This document shows positions 45,201 to 55,991 of a stretch of DNA of 64,000 bases, one piece after another (position 1 is the first letter of the stretch; each line of letters begins with the position of its first letter). Source of the DNA: Symbiodinium natans (lineage: Eukaryota; Sar; Dinophyceae; Suessiales; Symbiodiniaceae). A program made the translations under genes and the position numbers. The stretch is from contig CAJNDS010002212.1 of NCBI GenBank assembly GCA_905221605.1, positions 121,001-185,000 of the forward strand, given 5' to 3'. A model generated the notes under the pieces. It did no database searches and was not told the DNA's origin. It saw only the letters and a program-made list of their open reading frames with translations.

Positions 45201-48200
45201 CGACGACCTCCATGGCCCATCCCTTGGACCTCCATGGCCCCATGACTCCTACGGCAGCTTTCCGCTTCGCTTGCGCCTGCTCCGCCCATCCCGCCCCACG
45301 CCGCTCTTCATGGCCCATCCCGCCTCGAGACCCAAGCAGATGACTTTAAAGGGCCCCAGTGCATGCCCGCCCGCTCCACCCGCTCCGCCTGCTCCGCCCT
45401 TCCCGCCCGCTCCGCTCCCATCTCTGGATGGACAGGTCCCATCGTGACTCCTGCCCCTAGCTGTCCGCTTCGCTTGCTGGCCCCGAGTGGTTCCTGACCC
45501 CATGGCCCCATGGTTCCCTGACCCTCTGCTTCTAGGCTTCTAGACCCGAGCAGATGCGCTCCCCATGGCCGCCCCCCATCTCTCTGGACCCATGGCTCCA
45601 TGGGTTCATGGCGACGACCTCCATGGCCCATCCCTTGGACCTCCATGGCCCCGTGACTCCTGGCCGCGGCCAGCTTTCCGCTTCGCTTGCGCCCCGTCCG
45701 CCTGCTCCGCCCGTCCCGCCCCACGCCGCTCTTCATGGCCCATCCCTTCGACCCCCACTTGCTGTCCCTCGTGGCTCTTCGCCCCATGACCCCATGGTTC
45801 CCTGCCCCTATGCCAGACCCAAGCCGATGACTTTAAAGGGCCTCAGCGCATGCCCGCCCGCTCCGCCCACTCCGCCCTTCCCGCCCGCTCCGCTCCCCAT
45901 TGCCCATCCCTTCAGTGCATGCCCGGCTGCTGCCCCTAGTGGCTCCTGGCCCCATGGCATCATGGTTCCCTAACCCTATGCTTCTAGACCCGAGCAGATG
46001 ACTTTAAAGGCCCCCAGTGCATGCCCGCCCGCTCCGCCCGCTCCGCCTGCTCCGCCCTTCCCGCCCGCTCCGCTCCCCATTGCCCATCCCTTCGACCCCC
46101 ATGGCCTCCGGACCTCCGCCCGTTGCTCCGCCCTTTCCACCCACTTCGCTCCCCATGGCCGCCCCCCATCTCTCGCTTGCGCCCCCTCCGCCTGCTCCGC
46201 CCATCCCGCCCCACGCCGCTCTTCATGGCCCATCCCGCCTCAAAACCCAAGCAGATGACCTTAGGCCCCAGTGCATGCCCGCCCGCTCCGCCTGCTCCGC
46301 CCTTCCCGCCCGCTCCCTCCCATCTCTAGATGGACATGGTCCCATCGTGACTCCTGCCCCCAGCTGTCCGCTTCGCTTGCTGGCCCCTAGTGGTTCCTGA
46401 CCCCATGGCCCCATGGTTCCCTAACCCTCTGCTTCTAGGCTCCCAGACCCGAGCAGCGGACTTTAAAGGCCCCAGTGCATGCCCGCCCGCTCCGCCCGCT
46501 CCGCCTGCTCCGCCCTTCCCGCCCGCTCCGTTCCCTACGCACATCCCTTCGACCCCCATGGCCTCCGGACCTCCGCCCGTCCCTGTCCGCTGCTCCGCCC
46601 TTTCCACCTACTTCGCTCCCCATGGCCGCCCCTCATCTCTGGACCCATGGCTCCATGCGTCCCGCCCGCTCCGCCCGCTCCGCCCTTCCCGCCCGCTCCG
46701 CTCGCCATTGCCCATCCCTTCGACCCCCATGGCCTCCGGACGTCCGCCCGTCCCATGGCCCCCATCTCTGGATGGACCTCCATGCTCCCATCATGACTCC
46801 TGCCCCCACCTGTCCGCTTCGCTTGCTGGCCCCTCGTGGTTCCCGACCCCATGACTGCTGCCCCATGGCCCCATGGTTCCCTAACCCTATGCTTCTATAC
46901 ACCCGAGAGATGACTTTAAAGGCGCCCGCTCCGCTCCCTATGCCCATCCCTTCTTCCTCGTGGTTCCCGACCCCATGGCTGGGCCCCGTGACTCCTGGCC
47001 GCGGCCAGCTTTCCGCTTTGCCTGCTCCGCCCGTCCCGCCCCACGCCGCTCTTCATGGCCCATCCCTTCGACCCCACTTGCTGTCCCTCGTGGCTCTTCG
47101 CCCCATGACCCCATGGTTCCCTGCCCCTATGCCTCTAGACCCAAGCAGATGACTTTCAAGGGGTTTCAGTGCATGCCCGCCCGCTCCGCCCGCTCCGCCT
47201 GCTCCGCCCTTCCCGCCCGCTCCGCTCCCCATTGCCCATCCCTTCGACCCCCATGGCCCCCATCTCTGGATGGACCTCCATGGTCCCATCATGACTCCTG
47301 CCCCCAGCTGTCCGCTTCGCTTGCTTGGCCCCTAGTGGTTCCTGACCCCATGGCTGCTGCCCCTAGTGGCTCCTGGCCCCATGGCCCCATGGACCCTATG
47401 CTTCTAGACCCGAGCAGATGACTTTAAAGGCCCCCAGCACATGCCCTGCTCCGCCCGCTCCGCCTGCTCCGCCCTTCCCGCCCGCTCCGCTCCCCATTGC
47501 CCATCCCTTCGACCCCCATGGCCTCCGGACCTCCGCCCGTCCCTGTCCGCTGCTCCGCCCTTTCCACCCACTTCGCTCCCCATGGCCGCCCCCCATCTCT
47601 GGACCCATGGCTCCATGGGTTCATGGCGACGACCTCCATGGCCCATCCCTTGGACCTCCATGGCCCCATGACTCCTACGGCCAGCTTTCCGCTTCGCTTG
47701 CGCCCCCTCCGCCTGCTCCGCCCATCCCGCCCCACGCCGCTCTTCATGGCCCATCCCGCCTCGAAACCCAAGCAGATGACTTTAAAGGGCCCCAGTGCAT
47801 GCCCGCCCGCTCCGCCCGCTCCGCCTGCTCCGCCCTTCCCGCCCGCTCCGCTCCCATCTCTGGATGGACATGGTCCCATCGTGACTCCTGCCCCCCGCTG
47901 TCCGCTTCGCTTGCTGGCCCCTAGTGGTTCCTGACCCCATGGCCCCATGGTTCCCTAACCCTCTGCTTCTAGGCTTCTAGACCCGAGCAGATGACTTTAA
48001 AGGCCCCCAGTGCATGCCCGCTCCGCCCGCTCCGCCTGCTCCGCCCTTCCCGCCCGCTCCGCTCCCTACGCCCATCCCTTCGACCCCCGTGGCCTCCGGA
48101 CCTCCGCCCGTCCCTGTCCGCTGCTCCGCCCTTTCCACCCACTTCGCTCCCCATGGCCGCCCCCCATCTCTGGACCCATGGCTCCATGGGTCCCGCCCGC

Positions 48201-49385
48201 TCCGCCCGCTCCGCCCGGTCCGCCCTTCCCGCCCGCTCCGCTCGCCATTGCCCATCCCTTCGACCCCCATGGCCTCCGGACGTCCGCATCTCTGGATGGA
48301 CCTCCATGGTCCCATCATGACTCCTGCCCCCACCTGTCCGCTTCGCCTCCGCCCGTCCCTGTCCGGTGCTCCGCCCTTTCCACCCACTTCGCTCCCCATG
48401 GCCGCCCCCTATCTCTGGACCCATGGCTCCATGGGTTCATGGCGACGACCTCCATGGCCCATCCCTTGGACCTCCATGGCCCCATGACTCCTACGGCCAG
48501 CTTTCCGCTTCGCTTGCGCCCCCTCCGCCTGCTCCGCCCATCCCGCCCCACGCCGCTCTTCATGGCCCATCCCGCCTCGACCCAAGCAGATGACTTTAAA
48601 GGGCCCCAGTGCATGCCCGCCCGCTCCGCCCGCTCCGCCTGCTCCGCCCTTCCCGCCCGCTCCGCTCCCATCTCTGGATGGACATGGTCCCATCGTGACT
48701 CCTGCCCCCAGCTGTCCGCTTCGCTTGCTGGCCCCTAGTGGTTCCTGACCCCATGGCCCCATGGTTCCCTAACCCTCTGCTTCTAGGCTTCTAGACCCGA
48801 GCAGATGACTTTAAAGGCCCCCAGTGCATGCCCGCTCCGCCCGCTCCGCCTGCTCCGCCCTTCCCGCCCGCTCCGCTCCCTATGCCCATCCTTCGACCCC
48901 CATGGCCTCCGGACCTCCGCCCGTCCCTGTCCGCTGCTCCGCCCTTTCCACCCACTTCGCTCCCCATGGCCGCCCCCCATCTCTGGACCCGTGGCTCTGT
49001 TGTCCCGCCCGCTCCGCCCGCTCCGCTGCTCCGCCCTTCCCGCCCGCTCCGCTCCCCATTGCCCATCCCTTCGACCCCCATGGCCTCCGGACCCCCTGCC
49101 CTTCCCCTTCCCAACCACTCCACTCCATCCTCTTCCCCACCCCACCCACTTACCTCATCTCCGCCTTCCCCTTCCCAACCATTCCACTCCCGCTCCCCTC
49201 CCCCTTGCCCCGCCCTGACCATGACCGCTCAGCACCCCACCCTCCCACCCCCACGCCCCCCCACCCACCCCCTTCCCCATGCAGGCCGACCCTCTCCCGC
49301 CCACTCCGCCCCTCACCGATCTCTGCTGTTTCAGGGCCAATCCACCCTGACCGCTCCCCCCACTCCAGCCCGCCTAACTCCCCAA

Positions 49386-49468
<83 letters not shown>

Positions 49469-51852
49469 GCCCTATGCCCAGTGGCTCATGGCCACCTGGT
49501 TTTACGGGCCTCTGGCAGACCGACCAGGAGATTGACTTTCAAGGCTCCGCCCTTCCCACCACCCTTCCCCACTCACTTCCCCGTCACCCCAACCCCCCCC
49601 CCCTGGCCAGCTGGCCATGGCCCCCAATGGCTCCATGCCCTTAATGGTCCCCTGGCCCTGTGCCTACTGGCTCATGGCCCCACAGTTTTACGGGCCTCTG
49701 GCCCTTTGCCTCTCTAGACTCGATCAGATGACTGACTTTAAAGGGCTCCAGCGCATGCCCGCCCGCTCCGCTTGCTCCGCCCTTCCCCCCACCCCCCACC
49801 CCACCGGAAAATTTGGGGTCGGCGGCACTGGCGGTAGCCATTAAATTACCGTTACCATTATCATTCCTGTTATTATGAATCTTCTTCTTATTAAACTTGT
49901 TTGGTATTATCACTACGATTCTGATTATCGTTACCAGTATTTTTACTGTTAGTATTACTATTCTTCTTATTACTACTCTTACTATTTATACGTCTATCTT
50001 ACTACTATTACCCATTTATACGTACATAGGGTTTTCTTGATTGCTTGTCGCGCTGAAGTCGTCCTCTCCACTGAGTTCACCACCCTCGCTCTGCTCGGCG
50101 GCCTCTGCCGCCTCGCGCGCTCGGTCCTCACAGCAGGCTTGGGTGTGGGGGTTAATTAATCTCATGACGATTCGTTTTGTTGTTGTTGCTAATTATCTTA
50201 TTCATATTCTTCGCATTATGAATACTATGAACAGCAGGCTTGGGTGTAGGGCTCAGGGTGGTTTGGGGGTTTTTATGAAAATCATTGTTATTACTGTTAT
50301 TGTTACTATTAGTGATAACATAATTCACATTATTTTATTTTTTTGAATATTACTTTTGCTATTTGTTATCACTGTTATTGTTAGTAGTTTTCCTACTTGT
50401 TTGCATTTCGGAAGGGACGCGACCGCTCTCAGACAATATAGGGGCCTGAATAATGAGAATAAGGTTTTTGGTTCTCCTCATACAAATATACAGGGACCCT
50501 AAAGGGAATACTATTCGTAATTATTCCGACCCCTATATTGCGCTCAGCAAGTGCCGCACCTCAACGCTCACAAGCGCATGCGTATAGGTGAAGTCCGTGA
50601 AGAAGCCATCTTCAAGATGAACCTCCTCGACGGGGAAGAGCGTTTCAGATTGCACCTTCAAAGACTAAAGGGGCTGATCGGGGAGCGCGGCTTTGGGGTT
50701 TAGAGTGCGTAGGACATTGTGGGGTTTATTTTCCTGAAGGCTCCAGTGTAGTTCCTTTTTGGGTTAGTTCTAGGGGATTCTAGTATGCCACCCCAAAAAG
50801 GTGCTACATAGGAGCCTTTAGGTAATTATAGGGTATACATAGGGACATCTGCAAAAGCAAGCCAGGACTGGTGCCTCAAGGACGGGACAAGAGTCGAAGT
50901 AGTCGGTGAAGGACTGTACCTGGGGCAGGCACGGCACACCCAACAACACTAAGACACCTTGGACATGGAATATTTTTGAACAAGATGATTTTAGGGGCCA
51001 GTCCCAGAAGACAAAGCCAACTGTAGGCGGGCGGCATCTAGCGTCGCGCTCATCAGGATCAGCCGTAAGTCTGGTCTGCTTGGCAGAACCTACCAAGGCG
51101 TTGACACGCACCCTGTTACGGATGCTTACAGACACGGGCTCCGGCAGCCTTGTTACCCCCCTCCCTTTCTTCCCCCTCCCGGCCCTGTGTGTTGCTGATG
51201 CTTTCAACAGTATGCCCTCTTGCAGTGTCTCTGCTTGTGTGTTCGCAGATTTGGGGCTGATGGCCGTGTGCTGCTTGGTTTGCGGTATGCCAGGCCCGCT
51301 GCCTCGCGGAGCAGCACCAAAAGGAAGTCAGTCAGCATGTCGCGCTCGTGGACTTCGTCGACAATGACCACATCGCAATTCCGCAAGCATGAGTCGTCCA
51401 CTGCTCGTCGCAGCAACGTCCCAACAGTCAAGAACTCGATGGAGCCCCGGGCAGATGGCCGGACTGCATTCCCATGCACGGCATATCCAACAGACTGTCC
51501 GACCTCAAGGCACCAGTCACGCGCATGCGCGTTGCTTGCGAGCCTAGGAACGAATTGCAAGGAAAAGCCCGTGCTGCACGATGCTGCACCCAGCTGAGTC
51601 CATGGCCGCCTGCCCACGCTCCCAGGCGACACGCTCCGCTACCGAGATGGCAGCTATCCGGCGAGGCTGTGTGACAACGATCCTGGAGGAACAGGCAGCG
51701 CAGACAAATGGCGGACATCCGACGATACGGCTACAATGACCCGAAACCCCAAAACACGCAGAAGATTAGCTCATGACAAATGCAGAGGTGGTACAGCGGG
51801 TAAACAGAACAGCCCTTCAAGACCTAGAAGAAAGAGAGAGAGAGAGAGAGAG

Positions 51853-51883
<31 letters not shown>

Positions 51884-54800
51884 CTCATATTCCTAGATTA
51901 ATTAAGGTATATAACTAACCATAAACCCTTTTAGGGTTCATTTGGTCCCAAGGGAGAAGCAGGCACTCCATCTGGTTGCAGCCGGCTGGGTTCCACAAAA
52001 CACAAAGAAGACGCGCCTCGGTGCTCGGTCTGCATCCCAGTCGTCCAGGAGGAACTGCCTTGTAGGGTTTAGGGGGTTTAGGGAGTTTAGGGGCTTTAGG
52101 GGGTTTAGGGTTAGGGTTTAGAGTTTTTTTGGGGTCTAGGGGGTTTATGGTTGCCCAAGTTGCATGCTGCTTCTGGAGCAGCACCCTAGAACATGACATT
52201 GCCAGCAAGTTGCGGCAGCTGCGTTGTCTTGCCGCTTCCAGTGCCGCCAGATACAACCAACACTTGCGACGAGTTGAGCACCTCGCGGCTCAAGCAATAG
52301 GTCAGCCCTGAGGGTCCCTGTACCCATATAGCATATAGTTGGGCCTTACAGGGGTTCCCATATAATAGTTCCAGAATATACTCTATGGTTACATGGACCC
52401 TTAGGGCAGGAAAAGGATCCAGCATCTGTATGCTTCGATAAAGTGTGCGAGTTACCCAAAAGAAGAGATGACAGCGAACATCACCTGCAGTCGCAAAGCT
52501 CGCCGGCGGACCTCCCCCAAGCTGTCCCGAATCTGTTCGATGGGAAGCTTTCCACGAATATCAGCGCGTCGCGGGTCATCCGCTTCGGAGACACGGTGGA
52601 AGAGCCTCGCAAAAGACGCGTCAACAGCGCCTTCATGAGGCCAGCACTCTAGATGCCATCATAAAGAGAACCTCTTTAGGGCTCAGGGCTTAGGGTTTAG
52701 GGTTAGGGGGTTTAGGGTTTAGGGTTTAGGGTTTAGGGTTTAGGGTTTAGGGTTAGGGGGTTTAGGGTTTAGGGTTTAGGGCTGCCTCACTGGCACCGCT
52801 GGGCTGGTGGGCGTGGACGTCTCGGCGCCGTCTTGGGCTTGCTGTTCAGCGGCCCACCTGCCCCAGTCAAACCTATGGTTTAGGGTTTAGGGTTTAGGGT
52901 TTAGGTTCTTACTGTATACCCTAAACCCTAAACCTTAAACCCTCAGGTTCCCGAATTTCCCCCCCACATGCTTCGCCGGGTGCAGGCGGGTTTAGCGCAC
53001 GAAGTCCGCTGCGCGCCGATGGATACGGCAGTAGATTCGGGTCTAAGGTTCAGGATTGGGGTCTCGGGCTGCGGGGCCAATTCAATTGATTTTTGCCAGA
53101 TCCCAGCTCATGTCAATTCAGGAGACAGCTGGCCCAAAAAACTTGCACCTAAACCCTAAACCCTAAACCCTAAACCCTACACCCGGTGGCAAGCACCAAC
53201 CCCAAACCCTCAAACCTAAACCCCGATTAGGACAGAGGCCTTCTGCATCTCCTGTCCTGGATTGACTTTAAACTTCGTTGCCACAGCTTCCAGTTGTATT
53301 CTGTGGGCAGCAGTCGCCGCACTTCGTCCTGGAAGCCATTCCAGGGATGAAAAGCTCAGCAAACCCGAAACCCTAAACCCCAACTAACCCTAAACCCTAA
53401 ACCCTAAACCCTAAACCCTAAACCCCAAACCCCAAACCCCAAACCCTAAACCCTACCCTAAACCCTAGGCCCCAAAGCATGGCCGCTGCATTGCCCAGCC
53501 TCGCCACCCATGTGGCCCCCAAGCGCTGAAAGGCGAAGCACTTCGTGCTTCAGGACGCTTGTCCTTCCACTCCAGGGTTGGCCCATCGAGGCCTGGGAGT
53601 TTTTGGTTGCTTTAAGGTTTAGGATTCATAGGGTTTATAGGGTTTGTAGGGTTTAGGGTTTAGGGTTTAGGGCTAGGGTTTAGGGCTACGGTTTATAAGG
53701 TGATTCATAGGGTTCAGGGTTTCGCTTTCATGACAATGAATCTGAAGCCGGCCAAAGCCACCTCCCGCTGGCTCCATGTCTGGCTCCACATCCTTTTTTG
53801 CGGGTTTAGGGTTTAGGGTTTAGGGCTAGGGGGTTTAGGGTTTAGGGTTTAGGGCTAGGGGGTTTAGGGTTTATGCAAAAGAAGCCGAACTGCAGCAAGC
53901 TCAACATGGGCATTTTTGCATCGTGTGTTGAATGCACACAGAGAGCCCAATACCCCTTTATCAAGGAACAGACCTTAATTCAAAGAATGATGCCCCTTAA
54001 GTAAGTAATAGACCTTAAAACGCATTAAGGATGCCGCTTTTTGGCAACCTGATTTTGCATTCCTGGTATCTTCGGTGTCCACGAACTTTATGGGTTCCCG
54101 TACTACCCCCCTCTGTACTACCCCCGGGGGCGAGGGTAGCGTAGAGGGGCGTAGCCCTAAAACCTAAACCCGAAACCCTAAATTCTAAACATCCCTAAAC
54201 AACCCTAAACCCTAAACCCTAAACCCTAAATAAAATCCAGTATGGAGGGAGGGGAACCCATGAGAACTGGAGGCAAGACACTCAGGCTCATGCGGGTCGC
54301 CAGAGGGGACGCGGATGTACCAGCGCAAACGGCTCATAAATGTTTCGGCTGCCAAAGCTATAGCTACCTTGGTGAAATTCTCCTAACTCCTAAACCCTAA
54401 ACCCTAAACCTTAAACCTTAAACCCTACATCCTAAACCCTAAACACTAAACCCTAAACCCTGAAACATGCCATGCTTTCGCCAAAAGAAAACGTAAATGC
54501 CTTGCCGTTTCTTCGCTGCCAAGCTGCATTGCGGTCGTAGTCCGCAGCTGGCCCCACGACGTGGACACCGAAGCACTTGCAAGCAATGGCAGCTTGCCAT
54601 GCCTTTCCACAGGGCTCAGGGTTTAGGGTTTGGGGCTTATGGTACTTTGCCATGCCTTTCCCCACTTGGCGATTGGGGTTTAGGGTTTGAGGCAGCGGCT
54701 TAGGGGGTACTTTGCCATGCCTTTCCGCAGGGCTGGAAGGCGCTGACGTGTACATCCTCCAGCTTGCCATCCAAGGCCACCAGCCTGAGATTCACTAACC

Positions 54801-55485
54801 CGAAACCCTAAACCCTAAGCCCTAAACCATAAACCCTAAACCCTAAACACAATATGTGGACAAATAGTTCAAACACAATAGCTGTGCATGTCCCAGACCT
54901 AATTACATGGGCTATCATACCCTAAAACCCCTGCAAAGGGGCCCTTTATAGGGCTGCTGAGGGGATTTTTCAGGCCTAATTGCCCATGCTGGGAGCACCT
55001 CCATAACTATGGCGCTGTAAGTTCTCAAGCATGGCGGCCCCAGAATTTTGTAGGGCAGGCTCATGACCCTGCGGTGGGCCTCTCCCGACCCTCCTGCCCC
55101 CAGAGATATTTGTAAGGGTTTAGGGTTTAGGGTCTAGGGTTTATAGGGTATTATGTTGCAGGTACGTCTGTTAGAAAAACTCGAGCTCGCCCTGCTGTCT
55201 GCGCGCCGAGCCGCGTCTCAGCTGCCTGAATTGCTGGTAAGCGCGCTCCAGAGTGAACCTCATTCGTCCGCATTGTGTTGGCACAGTGCCGAATCTCCTG
55301 TCACCCTAAACCCTAAGCCCTGAACCCTAAACCCTAAACCCTAAACCCTAAACCCTAAACCCTAAACCGAAAAGGAACTACGCAGGAGCCTTTCGGTACA
55401 GGCCCCGGTCCTGGACGGGCTGGTCTGGGAAAAACAGCCGATCCAAAGCTTGCTGGGCAGCCAATTGCTTTGCATCTTCACCTGG
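38331..55485 (-). CDS. DExH-box RNA helicase with probable dsRNA-binding N-terminus
   Basis: ATP-dependent RNA helicase of the DHX29/DHX57/YTHDC2-type 'DEVH' group. N-terminal exons: 55412-55482 (EDAKQLAAQQALDRLF, like the last helix of a dsRNA-binding domain), 55174-55250, 54994-55100, 54712-54788, 54463-54606, 54250-54375, 54075-54112, 53728-53802 and 52790-52880. Core exons: 52480-52645, 52207-52288 (motif I, VVSGGTGSGKTTQLPQ), 52017-52054 (FLLDDWDADRAPR), to 51683 (motif Ia, VTQPRRIAAISVAERVAWER), 51270-51515 (motif II, IVDEVHERDMLTDFLLVLLR), about 50885-50935, 42510-42690, 42245-42360 (LCFLPGWSEI), 41770-41905 (motif V, KVILATNIAESSVTI), 41328-41450 and up to 41242 (motif VI, QRRGRAGRVRSGRVLRLYS). 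C-terminal HA2/OB region: 40719-40830 (ALGRDPRKFLASAMDQPNVA), about 40510-40632, 40150-40235 (EVLARLPLEPLLGRAAMLL), about 39850-39930, 39550-39625, 39285-39415, 39060-39175, 38820-38890, 38485-38580, ending near 38331. Motif III (SAT) is not clear. The DExH core is certain; the extreme ends and joining of N-terminal exons are inference. Confidence 0.92.
38375..38480. mobile_element. Inverted-repeat element, family C copy 5
   Basis: Arms CTACCTAACGGCTCCCATCC and AACTACATGGGAGCCTTCAG. It separates the last two helicase exons; a GC donor in the upstream exon (GAG|GCTCAG) would splice it out in frame. Confidence 0.8.
38607..38812. mobile_element. Family A element with telomere tract inside
   Basis: Ends CTTGGAGGTTCATGGCACTT and AAGTACCATGAACCTCCAAG. 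About nine TTTAGGG copies at 38639-38692 lie next to the left arm. It lies in a helicase intron. Confidence 0.88.
38939..39035. mobile_element. Inverted-repeat element, family D copy
   Basis: Arms CCAGGACGAGCTATTATACT and GGCCTAGTAGCTCATGCTGG; inner GGCCCTTTATAGGGTTGATT. Confidence 0.85.
39178..39272. mobile_element. Inverted-repeat element, family C copy 6
   Basis: Near-perfect arms CTAAAGGCTCCTATGTAGTA and CTACATAGGAGCCTTCAGGT. Exons 39285-39415 and 39060-39175 lie on either side; donor GTTCCTACC and acceptor CCTTTAG would remove it. Confidence 0.88.
39645..39736. mobile_element. Inverted-repeat element, family C copy 7
   Basis: Arms CCTGAAGGCTCCAATGTGGT and ACTACATAGGAGCCTCTAGG; telomere-type repeats abut both ends. 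Confidence 0.88.
39953..40130. repeat. Telomere-type tract (CCCTAAA)n
   Basis: About 24 copies with few variants, in a helicase intron. Confidence 0.97.
40250..40505. other. AT-rich intron sequence
   Basis: Low-GC stretch between two supported helicase exons; no repeat unit or coding signal seen. Confidence 0.6.
40633..40724. mobile_element. Family I element acting as an intron
   Basis: Ends CTGTTGGTTCGTAGGGAATG and GGTACAACCAACAG. On the minus strand GTTGTACC (donor, 40718) to AACAG (acceptor, 40633) is an 86-base GT-AG intron. Its removal joins MEQLLAV to VRLASIRAIS in one frame in the HA2 region. Confidence 0.85.
42190..42250. repeat. (TA)n microsatellite
   Basis: Alternating TA with TATG variants next to the motif IV exon of the helicase. 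Confidence 0.9.
42820..49800. repeat. 7-kb C-rich satellite array inside a helicase intron
   Basis: Built from reused modules: CCGCCCGCTCCGCCTGCTCC, CTCTGGACCCATGGCTCCAT, GCGACGACCTCCATGGCCCA and a spacer GAGCAGATGACTTTAAAGG that recurs about 20 times (for example 43073, 43261, 43506, 43722, 45030, 47414, 47988, 48801). Spacing varies from about 190 to 440 bases, so modules have been shuffled as well as amplified. The plus strand is C-rich, the minus strand G-rich, and stops are rare in all frames. Long frames on both strands are therefore composition artefacts. Helicase motif II lies at one side and the motif III/IV exons on the other, so the array is intronic. Confidence 0.9.
49387..49466. 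repeat. 80-base poly-C run
   Basis: Uninterrupted C from 49387 to 49466 at the right flank of the satellite. Its length may be affected by sequencing. Confidence 0.9.
49850..50420. other. AT-rich intron sequence
   Basis: ATT/TTA-rich stretch with scattered GC islands (50050-50130). No supported exon. Confidence 0.5.
50425..50546. mobile_element. Inverted-repeat element, single copy seen
   Basis: Arms GCTCTCAGACAATATAGGGG and CCCCTATATTGCGCTCAGC, continuing inward to CTGAATAAT / ATTATTCCG. Confidence 0.75.
50730..50823. mobile_element. Inverted-repeat element, family C copy 8
   Basis: Arms CCTGAAGGCTCCAGTGTAGT and GTGCTACATAGGAGCCTTTA. Confidence 0.88.
52307..52407. mobile_element. Inverted-repeat element, family B copy 8
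   Basis: Arms CCTGAGGGTCCCTGTACCCA and GGTTACATGGACCCTTAGGG. It ends a few bases before the acceptor of the Walker A exon. Confidence 0.88.
53938..54030. mobile_element. Truncated family F element
   Basis: Left arm CACAGAGAGCCCAATACCCC is present, the inner part is partly duplicated, and the right terminal arm is lost. Confidence 0.6.
54097..54270. mobile_element. Element with telomere tract inside, in a helicase intron
   Basis: Ends TATGGGTTCCCGTACTACCC and GGGAGGGGAACCCAT. Degenerate CCCTAAA copies fill 54155-54230. Exons DPHEPECLASSSHG and KFVDTEDTRNAKSG lie immediately on either side (minus strand). Confidence 0.6.
54594..54736. repeat. Triplicated exon edge with telomere-type repeats between
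   Basis: TTTGCCATGCCTTTCC occurs at about 54645-54660 and 54711-54726, and TTGCCATGCCTTTCC at 54594-54608, the first and last followed by (A/G)CAGGGCT. On the minus strand this is the codon stretch for PCGKAWQ. The spacers are short TTTAGGG-like pieces. The outer copies belong to the two exons, the middle one to the intron. Confidence 0.85.
54903..54995. mobile_element. Inverted-repeat element, family D copy
   Basis: Arms ACATGGGCTATCATACCCTA and CCTAATTGCCCATGCTGG, inner GGGGCCCTTTATAGGGC. Confidence 0.8.
55366..55398. mobile_element. Family C right end only
   Basis: AAAAGGAACTACGCAGGAGC and CTTTCGGTA match the right arm; the left part is replaced by a CCCTAAA tract. Confidence 0.65.
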
Positions 55486-55839
55486 TTTAGGGTTTAGGGT
55501 TTAGGGTTTAGGGTTTGGGGTTTAGGGACCTGGGTCGTGCTGTAAACCCTTTGAAAGATTTTTTTGGGTTCCCGTTAAGGAAAGGAGGAAAATGCACAAT
55601 TATCCGCAAAGCACAACCTAGTCACTGCCAACTGCAAGACCAGCCCCGGCAACGAAGCCGCATTGGTGGACATCGCATGTCACCAATGCAAAAAAACGTC
55701 CGCGCTTCAGCTGCTGGACGGTGTACTTCCTCCGCTGGACGGCATCAACACTGAAAGTTTTGGAACAAGTTGAAGCGACGTGCAAGTGCCGGGCATGCAT
55801 AGCACCTTCGTCAACAAAAAAGTGCAAAAGGCTGAGCTC

Positions 55840-55935
55840 CAGGCACTTCTGCGAGTTTTCCACTCTCCCTCCATGCTTCAAGCTTGTCCACGGAATCATG
55901 AGATATCTTGTCGAACTGCACCTTGCCGACGTCTC
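55840..55935 (-). CDS. Possible exon, unrecognised
   Basis: Reads DVGKVQFDKISHDSVDKLEA and continues WRESGKLAEV in one open minus-strand frame. It could be the first exon of the helicase or a late exon of the 56.0-59.2 kb gene if its TGA at 55992 is not the true end. Confidence 0.5.
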
Positions 55936-55991
55936 AGTGACGTCTCATACAATCTGACAGCCAGCCTTGTGGGCAGCACACTTTCGCAACC

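Noticed and set aside
42827..49717. Dozens of open frames of 60-300 codons on both strands with proline/alanine or glycine/arginine-rich repeats
   Set aside because: They come from a C-rich satellite with almost no stop codons. They overlap on both strands, share module order with the DNA repeat, and the array sits inside a helicase intron.
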